Part shown: piece by piece, positions 36,788 to 46,551 of the stretch | How the letters are laid out: every line of letters starts with the position of its first letter | How positions within the stretch are numbered: position 1 is the first letter of the stretch | Origin: Candidatus Poribacteria bacterium | GTDB lineage: Bacteria; Poribacteria; WGA-4E; WGA-3G | DNA: 64,000 nt | Reading direction: 5' to 3' | Assembly: GCA_958295945.1 (NCBI GenBank) | Contig: OY282386.1 | Span: 4,520,204 to 4,584,203, forward strand | The notes under the pieces: model-generated | The model's input: only the letters and a program-made list of their open reading frames with translations | Databases searched by the model: none | What the model was told of the DNA's origin: nothing | Position numbers and translations under genes: made by a program

Positions 36788-38191
36788 ATGTCTAAACGAG
36801 ATGAGTATATTTCATTCATCAATGAGATAAAGTCAATTTTTCCAACAATTTCTGATGGACAGCGAAAAGAGCTTCTTCGTAGAGCGGTTCAACAGTATAA
36901 CGTTTCGGTTGATGAGGCAGTTGATATATTGAACGCATCCGGGTTGATTATCGGTGAGCAGGTTGATTATTTTGAGGTGTTGGGTTTATCAATGTCTGCG
37001 ATTGATAACCTATCGGAAGTAGAAATTATCTCTTGGGTAGATGCAGCACATAAAAAGTTATATGGTGAATCATTGCAGGCTGGTGGTCGTCCTCGTGCTG
37101 ATGGTAAGTCAGAAGCAGAATGGCGTACGGTCTTGAATCAAGCGAGAGATGTACTTACGAATCCACAGCGGCGACAAGAACACATGGGTGAACTGAGTGT
37201 TAAGCAAACAGAAGAATCAAAAGTCACTATTCTTCAAAATTCAAAGACCGCAATTACCAAACCATATTTACAGATAGAAGATACTGCTCTTTCGGAACAT
37301 AAAGGATCGGTCAATTCTGTTGCATTTTCTCCAGATGGGGCTTCCATTGTAAGTGGAAGTTCGGATAATACAGCAATGGTCTGGGATGTACTCAGTGGAA
37401 CACTGAAATGGACATTTATTGGACATCAAGATGAAGTAACTTCGGTCATTTATTCTCCCGATGGTAAGACAATTGCAAGTGGTAGCCATGATAACACAGT
37501 TCGTTTGTGGGATTCTGACACAGGTTTACTCAAAAATACTCTCACTGGCCATTACGGGGCAGTAAGTTCAGTCGTCTATTCACCTGATGGCAAGACACTC
37601 GCGAGTGGTAGTCACGATAGAACGGTACGCTTGTGGGAAGCTAATACAGGTGAACTAATATATATTCTCAAAGACCATAGCAATTGGGTGACTTCTCTCG
37701 TCTTTTCACCAGATGGTAGGACAATTGCCAGTGGTAGTTATGATAGGACTGTTCGTGTATGGGATGTAGTTATGTTTTACAAAAAATTTACATTGAGTGG
37801 TCACAAAAATAGTGTAAATTTAGTGGTTTATTCACCTGATGGCAATACTATTGCAAGCACGACCCTAAATGGTAATATTCTTATGTGGGATGCTGCAACT
37901 GGTGAACGACAAAACTTTATGGCAGGACACCTCTCTTGGTTTAATTCTTTATCTTTTTCACCCAATGGTTCAACACTTGCCTGTGGTAGTTATTATGGTT
38001 TGATACGTCTTTGGAACACTACCAGAAATGTATTTTTTTCTACACTCACTGGACATAAGTCCACAATAAAATCCCTTGCATATTCGCCTGATGGACAAAT
38101 TCTTGCAAGTGGTAGTACGGACAAGAATGTACGTTTATGGGATCTGAATCGTGATCGTGATGCGTTTGACAATCCTATGAATTATTTCTAA
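36788..38191 (+). CDS. J-like module fused to 7-blade WD40 propeller (array member 2)
   Basis: This 467-residue protein begins with the array's common module (J-like segment about 59-133, with YFEVLGLS, then GGRPRADG and LNQARDVLTNPQRR). A linker of about 35 residues leads to seven WD40 repeats (about 170-455), one closed propeller. The blades carry SPDG turns and end with W-D/N/E. Blades are regular, suggesting recent amplification. It starts 12 bases after member 1. The propeller is about 75% alike to that of member 3 by eye. WD40 propellers bind proteins or peptides, so this may be a partner-recognition arm. Confidence 0.86.
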   Translation: MSKRDEYISFINEIKSIFPTISDGQRKELLRRAVQQYNVSVDEAVDILNASGLIIGEQVDYFEVLGLSMSAIDNLSEVEIISWVDAAHKKLYGESLQAGGRPRADGKSEAEWRTVLNQARDVLTNPQRRQEHMGELSVKQTEESKVTILQNSKTAITKPYLQIEDTALSEHKGSVNSVAFSPDGASIVSGSSDNTAMVWDVLSGTLKWTFIGHQDEVTSVIYSPDGKTIASGSHDNTVRLWDSDTGLLKNTLTGHYGAVSSVVYSPDGKTLASGSHDRTVRLWEANTGELIYILKDHSNWVTSLVFSPDGRTIASGSYDRTVRVWDVVMFYKKFTLSGHKNSVNLVVYSPDGNTIASTTLNGNILMWDAATGERQNFMAGHLSWFNSLSFSPNGSTLACGSYYGLIRLWNTTRNVFFSTLTGHKSTIKSLAYSPDGQILASGSTDKNVRLWDLNRDRDAFDNPMNYF

Positions 38192-38203
38192 TGGTATAAT
38201 TGT

Positions 38204-39592
38204 ATGGCGGACCGAGATGATTTCATTACAATAATTCGTGCTCTTAGAAATGCTTCTTCGACTATCTCTAATGAACAACGAAAGGGTCTCATACGCCAGG
38301 CAGTGCAAAATCATGGCATATCTGTTGAGGAGGCTACAGAGATTCTTGCATCTCTTGGTTTGGTTGTTGGTGAAGAGATCAGTTATTTTGATGTGTTAGG
38401 ATTTTCTATTGATGCGTTCCGAAACATAGATGAAGCAGAAATCCAGAATCTGGTTGAGGCTGCACATAAGAGATTGTATAGTGCTTCGTTGAAAGCGGGA
38501 GGTCGTCCTCGTGCTGATGGAAAGTCAGAAGCAGAATGGCGTACGGTCTTGAATCAAGCAAGAGATATACTTACAAACCCGCAGCGGCGACAAGAACACA
38601 TAGGTGAACTAAGTGTTAAGCAAACAGAAGAATCAACGGCCGCAGTTCTTCAAAATTCAAATACCGCAATTACCAAACCACATTTACAAATAGAAGATAC
38701 TGCTCTTTACGAACATAAAGGATCGGTCAATTCTGTTGCATTTTCTCCAGATGGCACTTCCATCGTGAGTGGAAGTTCAGATAACACGGCTGTTATATGG
38801 GATGTTGTAAGTGGAGAATTGAAACACACTTTACATGAACATGTAGGCGATGTTACTTCGGTTGTGTATTCTCCCGATGGTGAGACAATCGCAAGCGGCA
38901 GTAGTGATAAAACAATTCGTTTGTGGAATTCTGAAACAGGAGAACTCAAGAATACTCTCATTGGACATAAAAGTGAAATTCGTTCAGTTAACTATTCACC
39001 TGATGGCAAGACTCTTGTGAGTGGTGGCAATGACAATAGGGTATGTATATGGAATGCAATCAGTGGAACATTTTCAAATATTCTCGTTGGACATAGCAAT
39101 TTGGTGAGTGCGGTCGCATTTTCTCCTGATGGTAAGACAATCGCAAGTGGTAGTTATGATACTTCTGTGCGTTTGTGGGATGTAACCAAATATAGATGTC
39201 GCAACTCCTTGGAACATGATATGAAGGCAGTTAGTTCAGTTGTTTTTTCTCCAGACGGTAAAACCATTGCAAGTAATAGTCTATACGGTAATTTGCATCT
39301 GTGGAATCCTTCAACTGGGGAACAACAAAACTATTTTGCTGGGCACCGAACTGAATTTAATGCTATTGCATTTTCACCTGATAGTTTGACACTTGCATCT
39401 GGGAGTTATTATGGTTTGATACGTCTATGGGATATTGCTTCCGGGAAATTTACTTCAACACTTACAGGACATAAATCCACCATAAAATCTCTTGCGTATT
39501 CACCTGATGGACAAATCCTTGCAAGTTGTAGTACGGACAAGAGTGTGCGTTTATGGAATCTAAAACGCGATCGTGACGCGACTGATTCTTAG
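38204..39592 (+). CDS. J-like module fused to 7-blade WD40 propeller (array member 3)
   Basis: This 462-residue protein has the same layout as member 2. Its N-terminal module is almost identical at DNA level to that of member 4 (39722), over about 240 bases with one change seen. From codon 108 onwards it instead follows member 2. It is therefore a chimera of two neighbours, a clear sign of gene conversion or unequal exchange. The leader TGGTATAATTGT before the ATG is also shared with member 4. Confidence 0.86.
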   Translation: MADRDDFITIIRALRNASSTISNEQRKGLIRQAVQNHGISVEEATEILASLGLVVGEEISYFDVLGFSIDAFRNIDEAEIQNLVEAAHKRLYSASLKAGGRPRADGKSEAEWRTVLNQARDILTNPQRRQEHIGELSVKQTEESTAAVLQNSNTAITKPHLQIEDTALYEHKGSVNSVAFSPDGTSIVSGSSDNTAVIWDVVSGELKHTLHEHVGDVTSVVYSPDGETIASGSSDKTIRLWNSETGELKNTLIGHKSEIRSVNYSPDGKTLVSGGNDNRVCIWNAISGTFSNILVGHSNLVSAVAFSPDGKTIASGSYDTSVRLWDVTKYRCRNSLEHDMKAVSSVVFSPDGKTIASNSLYGNLHLWNPSTGEQQNYFAGHRTEFNAIAFSPDSLTLASGSYYGLIRLWDIASGKFTSTLTGHKSTIKSLAYSPDGQILASCSTDKSVRLWNLKRDRDATDS

Positions 39593-39721
39593 AGGTATTT
39601 CTAATACAGGTAATAGAAATGAAATTCCAATTTTAACTTGAATGTCCGAGGCGCAATGAATTGCGCGACTACGAACCGGAATTCCTTATAGGGTTGTTAT
39701 TTTCAGAAATGGTATAATTGT
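39593..39721. repeat. gap with REP-like repeat and duplicated leader
   Basis: GAATGTCCGAGGCGCAATGA (from 39641), then ATTGCGCGACTACG, forms a GCGCAAT/ATTGCGC hairpin followed by CTAC. AATGGTATAATTG before the next start duplicates the leader of the preceding gene. Confidence 0.55.
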
Positions 39722-40945
39722 ATGGCAAACCGTGATGACTTCATTACCATAATTCGGGCACTGAGAGACGCTTCTCTGACTATTTCTAACGATCAACGAA
39801 AGGGTCTCATACGCCAGGCAGTGCAAAATCATGGCATATCTGTTGAGGAGGCTACAGAGATTCTTGCATCTCTTGGTTTGGTTGTTGGTGAAGAGATCAG
39901 TTATTTTGATGTGTTAGGATTTTCTATTGATGCGTTCCGAAGCATAGATGAAGCAGAAATCCAGAATCTGGTTGAGGCTGCACATAAGAGATTGTATAGT
40001 GCTTCGTTGAAAGCGGGAGGTCGTCCTCGTGCTGATGGAAGGACGGAGGAACAGTGGCGAACACTCCTCAATCAGGCACGCGATGCACTCATCCACCCAG
40101 AATCACGAAACGCACCACTCATAGCTGCAGATTTTGTCGAAGATGAGGCAGAGAAACCACCTGTTCCTTTACATCTTCTTGAGGACATGGAGCTTATACC
40201 TGCAGGTGAGTTTAAAATGGGTGGCAGTGATGACGAAGCATTTCAAGATGAATTGCCTGTTCATGATGTTTACCTTGATGCATTCTATATTGACAAATAT
40301 CCTGTAACCAATGCACAATTCAAGGAATTTGTTGATGCGAACCCACAATGGGAAAAACCGCGCGGGTTCACATTTTTTCATTCCTTTAAATTCTACGATG
40401 GATATTACCTACTCCATTGGGATAAGGATAACTACCCAGAAGAGAGAAATGACCATCCCGTTGTTCATATCAGTTGGTATGCTGCGATGGCTTATGCACG
40501 GTGGATTGGCAAACGATTACCTACTGAAGCAGAATGGGAGAAAGCAGCACGTGGTGGATTACAAGACCAAAAATATCCGTGGGGTGACATGATTGATGGT
40601 GGCAAAGCAAACTATGAAAAAAGACGGCAACAGACTACACCTGTTGGACGTTATCCTGCAAACGGATACGGTTTATATGATATGGTTGGCAATGTGTGGG
40701 AATGGTGTCTTGATGAGTGGGATAAGAGTTTTTATGCATTTTCGTCAAAAGATAATCCGATATGTGGTGGGAATATTGAAAGAATAGTTCAAAACTATAC
40801 GAATTCTAAATCACATCATGTTATACGCGGAGGATCGTGGTACAATTCAGTTGAGAATGTCCGGACTGCTAAGCGATCTGGTGTCTTACCAACATACGCA
40901 AATTCTAACATAGGATTTCGGTGTGTAATACCTGTTGCGTCATAG
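39722..40945 (+). CDS. J-like module fused to FGE-like domain (array member 4)
   Basis: In this 407-residue protein the N-terminal module has FDVLGFS, then AHKRLYSASLKAGGRPRADGRTEEQW and LNQARDALIHPESR. The FGE-like domain (about 155-405) has GEFKMGG, RLPTEAEWEKAARGG, DMVGNVWEWCLD, then VIRGGSWYNSVENVRTAKRSG and GFRCV. The catalytic cysteines are missing. The region after RGGSW, which in this fold forms the exposed ligand face, is quite unlike that of the other members. The first 317 bases are shared with member 3, which has a WD40 C terminus, so the same module is being joined to different heads. Confidence 0.85.
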   Translation: MANRDDFITIIRALRDASLTISNDQRKGLIRQAVQNHGISVEEATEILASLGLVVGEEISYFDVLGFSIDAFRSIDEAEIQNLVEAAHKRLYSASLKAGGRPRADGRTEEQWRTLLNQARDALIHPESRNAPLIAADFVEDEAEKPPVPLHLLEDMELIPAGEFKMGGSDDEAFQDELPVHDVYLDAFYIDKYPVTNAQFKEFVDANPQWEKPRGFTFFHSFKFYDGYYLLHWDKDNYPEERNDHPVVHISWYAAMAYARWIGKRLPTEAEWEKAARGGLQDQKYPWGDMIDGGKANYEKRRQQTTPVGRYPANGYGLYDMVGNVWEWCLDEWDKSFYAFSSKDNPICGGNIERIVQNYTNSKSHHVIRGGSWYNSVENVRTAKRSGVLPTYANSNIGFRCVIPVAS

Positions 40946-40999
40946 TACTCCTACGAATCAAACACATATACGATATGGACAGTTATTGGAGTAGTGAAC

Positions 41000-42292
41000 A
41001 TGTCTAAACGCGATGAGTTTGAAGCATTTATCAGTAGACTCAAAGCAGTTTCACCTACTATTACAGATGAACAACGAAAAGGTCTTTTGCGGCAGGCATC
41101 TTTGGAGTTCGACGTTCCAGTTGATGATGCGGTTGAGATTCTACGAGCTGCGGGATTGGTTGTTGGAAGAAATGAAAACTATTTTGAGATATTGGAAATC
41201 TCGATTGCTAAACTCAATAACCTAAGTGAAGATGACATCACTACCTATGTTAATGACACACACAAGAAACTATATACAACATCATTAGCTGCGGGTGGAC
41301 TACCACGTCCTGATGGGAGGTCACAAGAACAGTGGCGTAATGTTTTGAATCAAGCGCGTGATACATTGATTGACCCATTGAAAAGACGTGAACACATTTC
41401 AATGCTTCAACATTATATGGACGAACAAAAATTAGATGAAACTGAAAGCATACCAAATAAACAAGCATCAGAAATTGTAGATTTACCTCGGCAAGAATTG
41501 AGTCATTTAACTATACCTGATGATTTAATTGTGCCAGAAGATATGGTATTCATTCCCGCTGGTGAGTTTCTAATGGGCAGCGAGGATGAAGAGGCACAAG
41601 ACGATGAACAACCGAATCATGTTGTTTTTCTTGATGCATACCTGATGGATATATACCCAGTCACCAATTCAGAATTTAGAAATTTTATTAATGCTAACCC
41701 AAAATGGAGAAAAACAGATGTCAATGGAGAACATATCTCTATTGAATTTCAGGATGGGGGTTATTTAAGAGATTGGGAGGACAATACATTCCCTAATGGT
41801 AAAGCGGAGCATCCTGTTACTCAGGTGAGTTGGTATGCTGCGATGGCGTATGCCCAGTGGGTAGGGAAACGGCTACCAACAGAAGCGGAGTGGGAAAAAG
41901 CAGCACGTGGGGGTATAGGGGGAAAGAAATACCCTTGGGGTGATTCCATCGATGGAGTCGACTTCAATACAGACGATACTACACCGATTGGAAGCACTCC
42001 TGCTAATGGTTATGGGTTATATGACATGAGTGGTAATGTGTGGGAGTGGTGTCTTGATGCTTATGATCCAGAATACTATTTAGTTTCCCCACCAAAAAAT
42101 CCAATTTCAGATACAGCCAACGTGCCTTGGGTGGTGAATAACTTTAGAAATATCAAGTCTCCACGCGTTTTACGTGGTGGTCCTTGGGATATTGATTCTC
42201 AAGGTGTACGCGTTTCTCACAGATTCAGCGGCAATCCGATGGATACATTTCCTACATTTGGATTCCGATGTGTGAAAGAAATTGTGAATTAA
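41000..42292 (+). CDS. J-like module fused to FGE-like domain (array member 5)
   Basis: This 430-residue protein has a J-like segment reading YFEILEIS, then THKKLYTTSLAAGGLPRPDGR and LNQARDTLIDPLKRREHI. Here PRPDG retains a Pro-Asp pair as in HPD, but without the histidine. After a linker of about 45 residues comes the FGE-like domain with GEFLMGS, DMSGNVWEWCLD, then VLRGGPWDIDSQGVRVSHRF and GFRCV. I use the ATG at 41000 with GGAG at 40988; the GTG at 40994 would sit too close to it. The gap to member 6 is 24 bases. Confidence 0.84.
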   Translation: MSKRDEFEAFISRLKAVSPTITDEQRKGLLRQASLEFDVPVDDAVEILRAAGLVVGRNENYFEILEISIAKLNNLSEDDITTYVNDTHKKLYTTSLAAGGLPRPDGRSQEQWRNVLNQARDTLIDPLKRREHISMLQHYMDEQKLDETESIPNKQASEIVDLPRQELSHLTIPDDLIVPEDMVFIPAGEFLMGSEDEEAQDDEQPNHVVFLDAYLMDIYPVTNSEFRNFINANPKWRKTDVNGEHISIEFQDGGYLRDWEDNTFPNGKAEHPVTQVSWYAAMAYAQWVGKRLPTEAEWEKAARGGIGGKKYPWGDSIDGVDFNTDDTTPIGSTPANGYGLYDMSGNVWEWCLDAYDPEYYLVSPPKNPISDTANVPWVVNNFRNIKSPRVLRGGPWDIDSQGVRVSHRFSGNPMDTFPTFGFRCVKEIVN

Positions 42293-42316
42293 GAATATTC
42301 TTGGGAATCATTGTTT

Positions 42317-43678
42317 ATGGCTAACCGTGAAGAATATATCAGTGTTGTCAACACACTTAAGGCAACTTTACCGACAATTACCATGCAGCAACGGGTGGTT
42401 TTACTCCAACAAGCCGTGCAGCAATATGGACTCTCCGCAGAAGATGCGGAAGAAATCTTGAAGACATCTGGATTAGTCGTTGGTGAAAGTGTGAACTACT
42501 TCCGGGTGTTAGGTCTATCTTTAGATGAAATCCAGGGCGAGAGTGAGAATGATATCCTCAGTATCATAGAGGAAACTCATCAAAAATGCTATGGTGAATC
42601 GTTGCGTGCGGGTGGACTGCCGCGTCCAGATGGAAGAACACAAGAACAGTGGCGAACAGTTTTGAATCAAGCGCGGGATGTGCTGAAAGATCCACAAAAA
42701 AGAGTGGAACACATAGCAATCATAAATACTGAAACTTCGCATTTTGATGAGGCATTTCCACAAGACGGCACTACAAATCTTAATCATACTTCAATCCAAC
42801 TTGCTATACCAGAAAATATGATGTTGATCCCAGAAGGTGAATACCGTGGGAGGAGTATTGAATCTTCTTTAGGAGATTCTAAATTTGACACACCGGATCA
42901 TACAATTCATGTTGATACGTTCTATATTGACAAATTTCCAGTAACGAATGCACAATTTAAGGAGTTTACAGATGCCAATCCGTTATGGAGAAAAACAACA
43001 AGGCGTAATGAATGGAACAAAATTAAACAGAAAATGTCTATTTTTAGTAGGTTTCACGATGGAAACTACTTAAATCAATGGTATGAGAGTAATTTTCCAA
43101 TTGGTATGGAAAACCATCCAGTAACTAATGTGAGTTGGTATGCGGCAATGGCTTATGCGCAATGGGCAGGAAAACGTTTACCCTCTGAAGCCGAATGGGA
43201 AAAGGCCGCACGTGGTGGATTAATTGGACAACACTATCCTTGGGGTGATAATCTGGATCCTGACATGGCTCATTGTGGAAAAAGTGTAGGGACGACCTAT
43301 TCTGTTGGACTATACCCACCAAACAACTACGGTTTACATGATATGGCTGGGAATGTGTGGGAGTGGTGTCTTGATGAGTATGCATTGAATTTCTATGCGA
43401 CATCACATAAACAAAACCCAATTGCTGGTGTCAACACACCAGAGGAATTGGATGAATTATTGAGCAATTTTAGAGTTTTCTCAACTGACCGTGTTCTAAG
43501 GGGAGGTACGTTGTTCACAACATCAGAACCGATGCCAATTGCCAATCGGTATGGTTGTTCACCTCTTAACACGGTCCTACGTATTAAGCTTTTAGTAATA
43601 CGGCAACCTACCTCTTCTACAAAGTTTGCCGCAAATGTTGGGTTTAGATGTGCTTGGGATGTTCGGTTAAAATCGTAA
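42317..43678 (+). CDS. J-like module fused to FGE-like domain (array member 6)
   Basis: This 453-residue protein has a J-like segment with YFRVLGLS, GGLPRPDGR and LNQARDVLKDPQKR. Its FGE-like domain has an extra basic stretch (RRNEWNKIKQKM) and a long insertion after RGGTLFTTSEP, before GFRCAW. Both features are shared only with member 8 (46545), so these two are sister genes separated by other members. The opening strand reads EGEYRGRS instead of GEFLMGS, the most degenerate version here. The ATG at 42317 is preferred over the in-frame TTG at 42311. Confidence 0.83.
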   Translation: MANREEYISVVNTLKATLPTITMQQRVVLLQQAVQQYGLSAEDAEEILKTSGLVVGESVNYFRVLGLSLDEIQGESENDILSIIEETHQKCYGESLRAGGLPRPDGRTQEQWRTVLNQARDVLKDPQKRVEHIAIINTETSHFDEAFPQDGTTNLNHTSIQLAIPENMMLIPEGEYRGRSIESSLGDSKFDTPDHTIHVDTFYIDKFPVTNAQFKEFTDANPLWRKTTRRNEWNKIKQKMSIFSRFHDGNYLNQWYESNFPIGMENHPVTNVSWYAAMAYAQWAGKRLPSEAEWEKAARGGLIGQHYPWGDNLDPDMAHCGKSVGTTYSVGLYPPNNYGLHDMAGNVWEWCLDEYALNFYATSHKQNPIAGVNTPEELDELLSNFRVFSTDRVLRGGTLFTTSEPMPIANRYGCSPLNTVLRIKLLVIRQPTSSTKFAANVGFRCAWDVRLKS

Positions 43679-43751
43679 TCCATAGGAGTCAAATTCGGAA
43701 AATGTATCAGTCTTGTGCTGTAAGACAGATTTTATTGGATCAGACATTATA

Positions 43752-43776
43752 GCGCGCTTACAAAGCGCGCCTACAG
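43752..43776. repeat. REP-like hairpin inside the array
   Basis: GCGCGCTTACAAAGCGCGC is followed by CTAC, the same hairpin as at 35253. Nearby AGAAGATTAAATTAGG resembles the inner edge of the MITE at 35313-35428, so a decayed copy of both may lie here. Confidence 0.65.
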
Positions 43777-43820
43777 TTATTGTGTAAATCCTGAGAAGAT
43801 TAAATTAGGTTGAAAAAAGC

Positions 43821-45185
43821 ATGTCAAAAAGAGAAGAATTCATCGCAGCAATTAATGTCCTTCGGGCTGCTTCTCAGTCTATTACGTCAGAACATCGAAA
43901 AGGACTTCTTCAGCAGGCAGTACAGGAATATGGTCTTACGGTAGAGGATGGAACGGCAATATTGAATGCTTCAGGATTGATTGTCGGTGAAGGAATTAAC
44001 TATTTAGATGTCCTAGGACTAACTTTAGATGAAATTGAAAACAAAAACGATGCTGAAATGTTGGTTCTCGTTAACGAAGCACATAGAAAAGCGTATAATG
44101 GTTCGTTACAGGCTGGTGGATTACCGCGTGCGGATGGTCGAACGCAGGCACAGTGGTACACTTTGTTAAATCAGGCGCGTGACACGTTAACACACCCTCA
44201 TAAACGTCGTCATTATCTGGAAAAATACGTGCACCAAGAAAACGTATCAAAGAAAACTGAAGAATCTATCCAAAAAACAGAACCTGAAATACAAGAACCT
44301 AAATCAACTTTACCAAAAACCCCACAAACTACCATAAGGACTACATTCTCCAATTCCAGTTCTACTCAAAAGCTGCAACCTCCCGATAATACACCTCAAT
44401 CCATGGTATTCATTCCCGGAGGTGAGTTTCTGATGGGAAGCGATAATAAAGATGGTGAAAGTGATGAAAGCTTGATACATTCTGTCTACGTGGATTCGTT
44501 CTTTATGGACAGATACCCTGTCACTAACGCACAATTCAAGATGTTTGTAGAGGCTAATCCACAATGGCGTAGACCTACTGACTTGTACTTTTGGAACATA
44601 AAGTGGAACTCAACAAAGAAAAAACCTGAACACGATGGTGATTACTTGAAACATTGGCATGAGAACAACTATCCAGATGATAAAGCGAATCATCCTGTGA
44701 CTTGGGTGAGTTGGTATGCTGCGATGGCTTATGCGAAGTGGTTGGGTAAACGTTTGCCTTCAGAAGCGGAATGGGAGAAAGCTGCGCGTGGTGGTGTGTC
44801 TGGACAGAATTATCCTTGGGGAAACACAATTGATTCTACTATGGCAAACTATAACAACACGAATGGTGGCCCGTCTGAAGTTGGACAATATCCAGTAAAC
44901 GGATACGGTCTCTATGATATGGCAGGAAATGTGTGGGAATGGTGTCTTGATGTGTCCGATGCTGAGTTCTATTTAATATCATCACAACACAATCCGATTC
45001 ATGGCGCGCCTTCAGTCAACTCAGTTACGAACGAATTTACTGATGAAAGTGTCCTACGAGTTTTACGTGGTGGTTCTTGGATTGATTCTCCGCTATTACT
45101 TCGGACTGCTTTCCGTTATAAGAATAATCCGAGACGGACTCTCGGAAGGATCGGTTTTCGTTGTGTGAAAACAGTTACCGCTTAA
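43821..45185 (+). CDS. J-like module fused to FGE-like domain (array member 7)
   Basis: This 454-residue protein has a J-like segment with YLDVLGLT, AHRKAYNGSLQAGGLPRADGR and LNQARDTLTHPHKRRHYL. The linker (about 135-190) is rich in Thr, Pro, Ser and Gln and much longer than in other members, giving a flexible tether. The FGE-like head has GEFLMGS, DMAGNVWEWCLD, then VLRGGSWIDSPLLLRTAFRYK and GFRCV. There is no catalytic CxxxxC. A REP hairpin separates it from member 6. Confidence 0.84.
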   Translation: MSKREEFIAAINVLRAASQSITSEHRKGLLQQAVQEYGLTVEDGTAILNASGLIVGEGINYLDVLGLTLDEIENKNDAEMLVLVNEAHRKAYNGSLQAGGLPRADGRTQAQWYTLLNQARDTLTHPHKRRHYLEKYVHQENVSKKTEESIQKTEPEIQEPKSTLPKTPQTTIRTTFSNSSSTQKLQPPDNTPQSMVFIPGGEFLMGSDNKDGESDESLIHSVYVDSFFMDRYPVTNAQFKMFVEANPQWRRPTDLYFWNIKWNSTKKKPEHDGDYLKHWHENNYPDDKANHPVTWVSWYAAMAYAKWLGKRLPSEAEWEKAARGGVSGQNYPWGNTIDSTMANYNNTNGGPSEVGQYPVNGYGLYDMAGNVWEWCLDVSDAEFYLISSQHNPIHGAPSVNSVTNEFTDESVLRVLRGGSWIDSPLLLRTAFRYKNNPRRTLGRIGFRCVKTVTA

Positions 45186-45209
45186 GTATCAATGTTTCTG
45201 TCATTTTTC

Positions 45210-45238
45210 TTGTATTTCGTCATTTGCTGTGCTAAAAT
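45210..45238 (+). promoter_or_regulatory. possible sigma-70-type promoter
   Basis: TTGTAT (45210-45215) and TAAAAT (45233-45238) are spaced by 17 bases, about 59 bases before the small gene at 45297. Confidence 0.4.
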
Positions 45239-45296
45239 TCGTATATGTAATATAGGTCATAATCACTGAAGACTTCAAACGCCATGAGGGAAAAGT

Positions 45297-45647
45297 ATGT
45301 ATCCTATAAAGGAATTGCCTGAACACATAGCAAAACGTGTGACAATTACACTTGGTCCTGAAGAGCTTGTAAGAATTGACAATGACGATATTCTGCGAGC
45401 TGTTGTAGTGGATGCCGCAGGACGTGAATCGGCTGTCTTATTGCAGCAAATTCAGGGGAAGCATGAGGACTATTTAGATGTGCTTGATGGACAAGTGGAA
45501 CAATCAGATATTAGTTTTATCTATAATACCATTGTACAGAAGGCTATTTCAGATGTTACCATAGATGAATCTGTTGCTATCCTAAAAAAACAACAAAAAA
45601 CCTTACGTCAACAGGTAGAGTCAAGAAATAGCATCAACTCTAAGTAA
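45297..45647 (+). CDS. hypothetical protein in the J-like array
   Basis: This 116-residue soluble protein does not match a family I know. The N-terminal half looks like a small alpha/beta unit (RVTITLGPEELVRID), and the C-terminal half is helical with a Lys/Gln-rich end. GAGGGA stands six bases before the ATG. It has its own promoter-like sequence and lies between array member 7 and the DUF2971 gene, so it could be an accessory or regulatory part of the block. Confidence 0.55.
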   Translation: MYPIKELPEHIAKRVTITLGPEELVRIDNDDILRAVVVDAAGRESAVLLQQIQGKHEDYLDVLDGQVEQSDISFIYNTIVQKAISDVTIDESVAILKKQQKTLRQQVESRNSINSK

Positions 45648-45759
45648 ATATTCACTTGTCATTTGTCTGTGATTATACAGAATGTCAGATGTCTGATCGT
45701 TTGGCAAATTGATCTTTTGCACACAACAAAGGATCATAATGAAAAACAAGATACCTTGA

Positions 45760-46551
45760 ATGACTGAAGAAAACTCAAAAAGTATAGTTCATGAATTTCT
45801 CCATGTCCCTCCTAAAGAAGCGATCTTATGGAGATATATGGACTTCGTAAAATTTATATCTCTATTAGAGACAAACACCTTATTTTTTGCAAGAGCAGAT
45901 AAACTCGGAGACCCGTTTGAAGGATCGTTTCCAAAGAAAAATGCAACTGTTCGTACTACTTTAACTCCAAGACTTTCTGTGGAAGATATTTTCAAATATG
46001 CTCACGTAACACAACACCTAACACGGTTTACATTAGTTAGTTGCTGGCATGAAAGCGAGTATGAATCTGAGTCTATGTGGAATAGATATGCAAATGAAAA
46101 TAGTGGTATAGCAATTAGAACTTGTGCTGATACGCTTTCACGAAGTTTCTTGTCTAAAGAACAAATTCATATAGGACGTGTTCAGTATGTTGATTATGAT
46201 ACAGACACTATTCCAGAAGACAACGGATTGATACCTTATCTATATAAAAGAAAGAGTTTTGAGTCTGAACGAGAAGTAAGAGCAATTATTCAGAGACCTC
46301 CTGCTGGAATTGATATAACTCAATTGAGAAGTAGCATACAACAATTATCTCTTGGAGAAATCGGTGAATGGAAGGATTTCTGTGATATTGGATATTCCTA
46401 TGAAGTGAATCTTGAAATATTGATAGAAGAGGTACTTGTGGCTCGTTTAGCCCCTGACTGGTTTCTACAACTCGTCCAACAAGTCGCGAAACGCTACGGT
46501 TTGGAAGCACCTATAAATAGATCTGTCCTTGCGGATACACCGTCATGGTGA
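45760..46551 (+). CDS. DUF2971 family protein
   Basis: This 263-residue protein has the DUF2971 pattern: LWRYMDFVKFISLLETNTLFFARADKLGDPFEG near the start, SCWHESEYESESMWNRYA in the middle and YKRKSFESEREVRAI later. The family has no established activity; its members are often found in accessory and defence-associated gene clusters. The next array member overlaps its stop by seven bases, so it is probably translated together with member 8. Confidence 0.78.
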   Translation: MTEENSKSIVHEFLHVPPKEAILWRYMDFVKFISLLETNTLFFARADKLGDPFEGSFPKKNATVRTTLTPRLSVEDIFKYAHVTQHLTRFTLVSCWHESEYESESMWNRYANENSGIAIRTCADTLSRSFLSKEQIHIGRVQYVDYDTDTIPEDNGLIPYLYKRKSFESEREVRAIIQRPPAGIDITQLRSSIQQLSLGEIGEWKDFCDIGYSYEVNLEILIEEVLVARLAPDWFLQLVQQVAKRYGLEAPINRSVLADTPSW

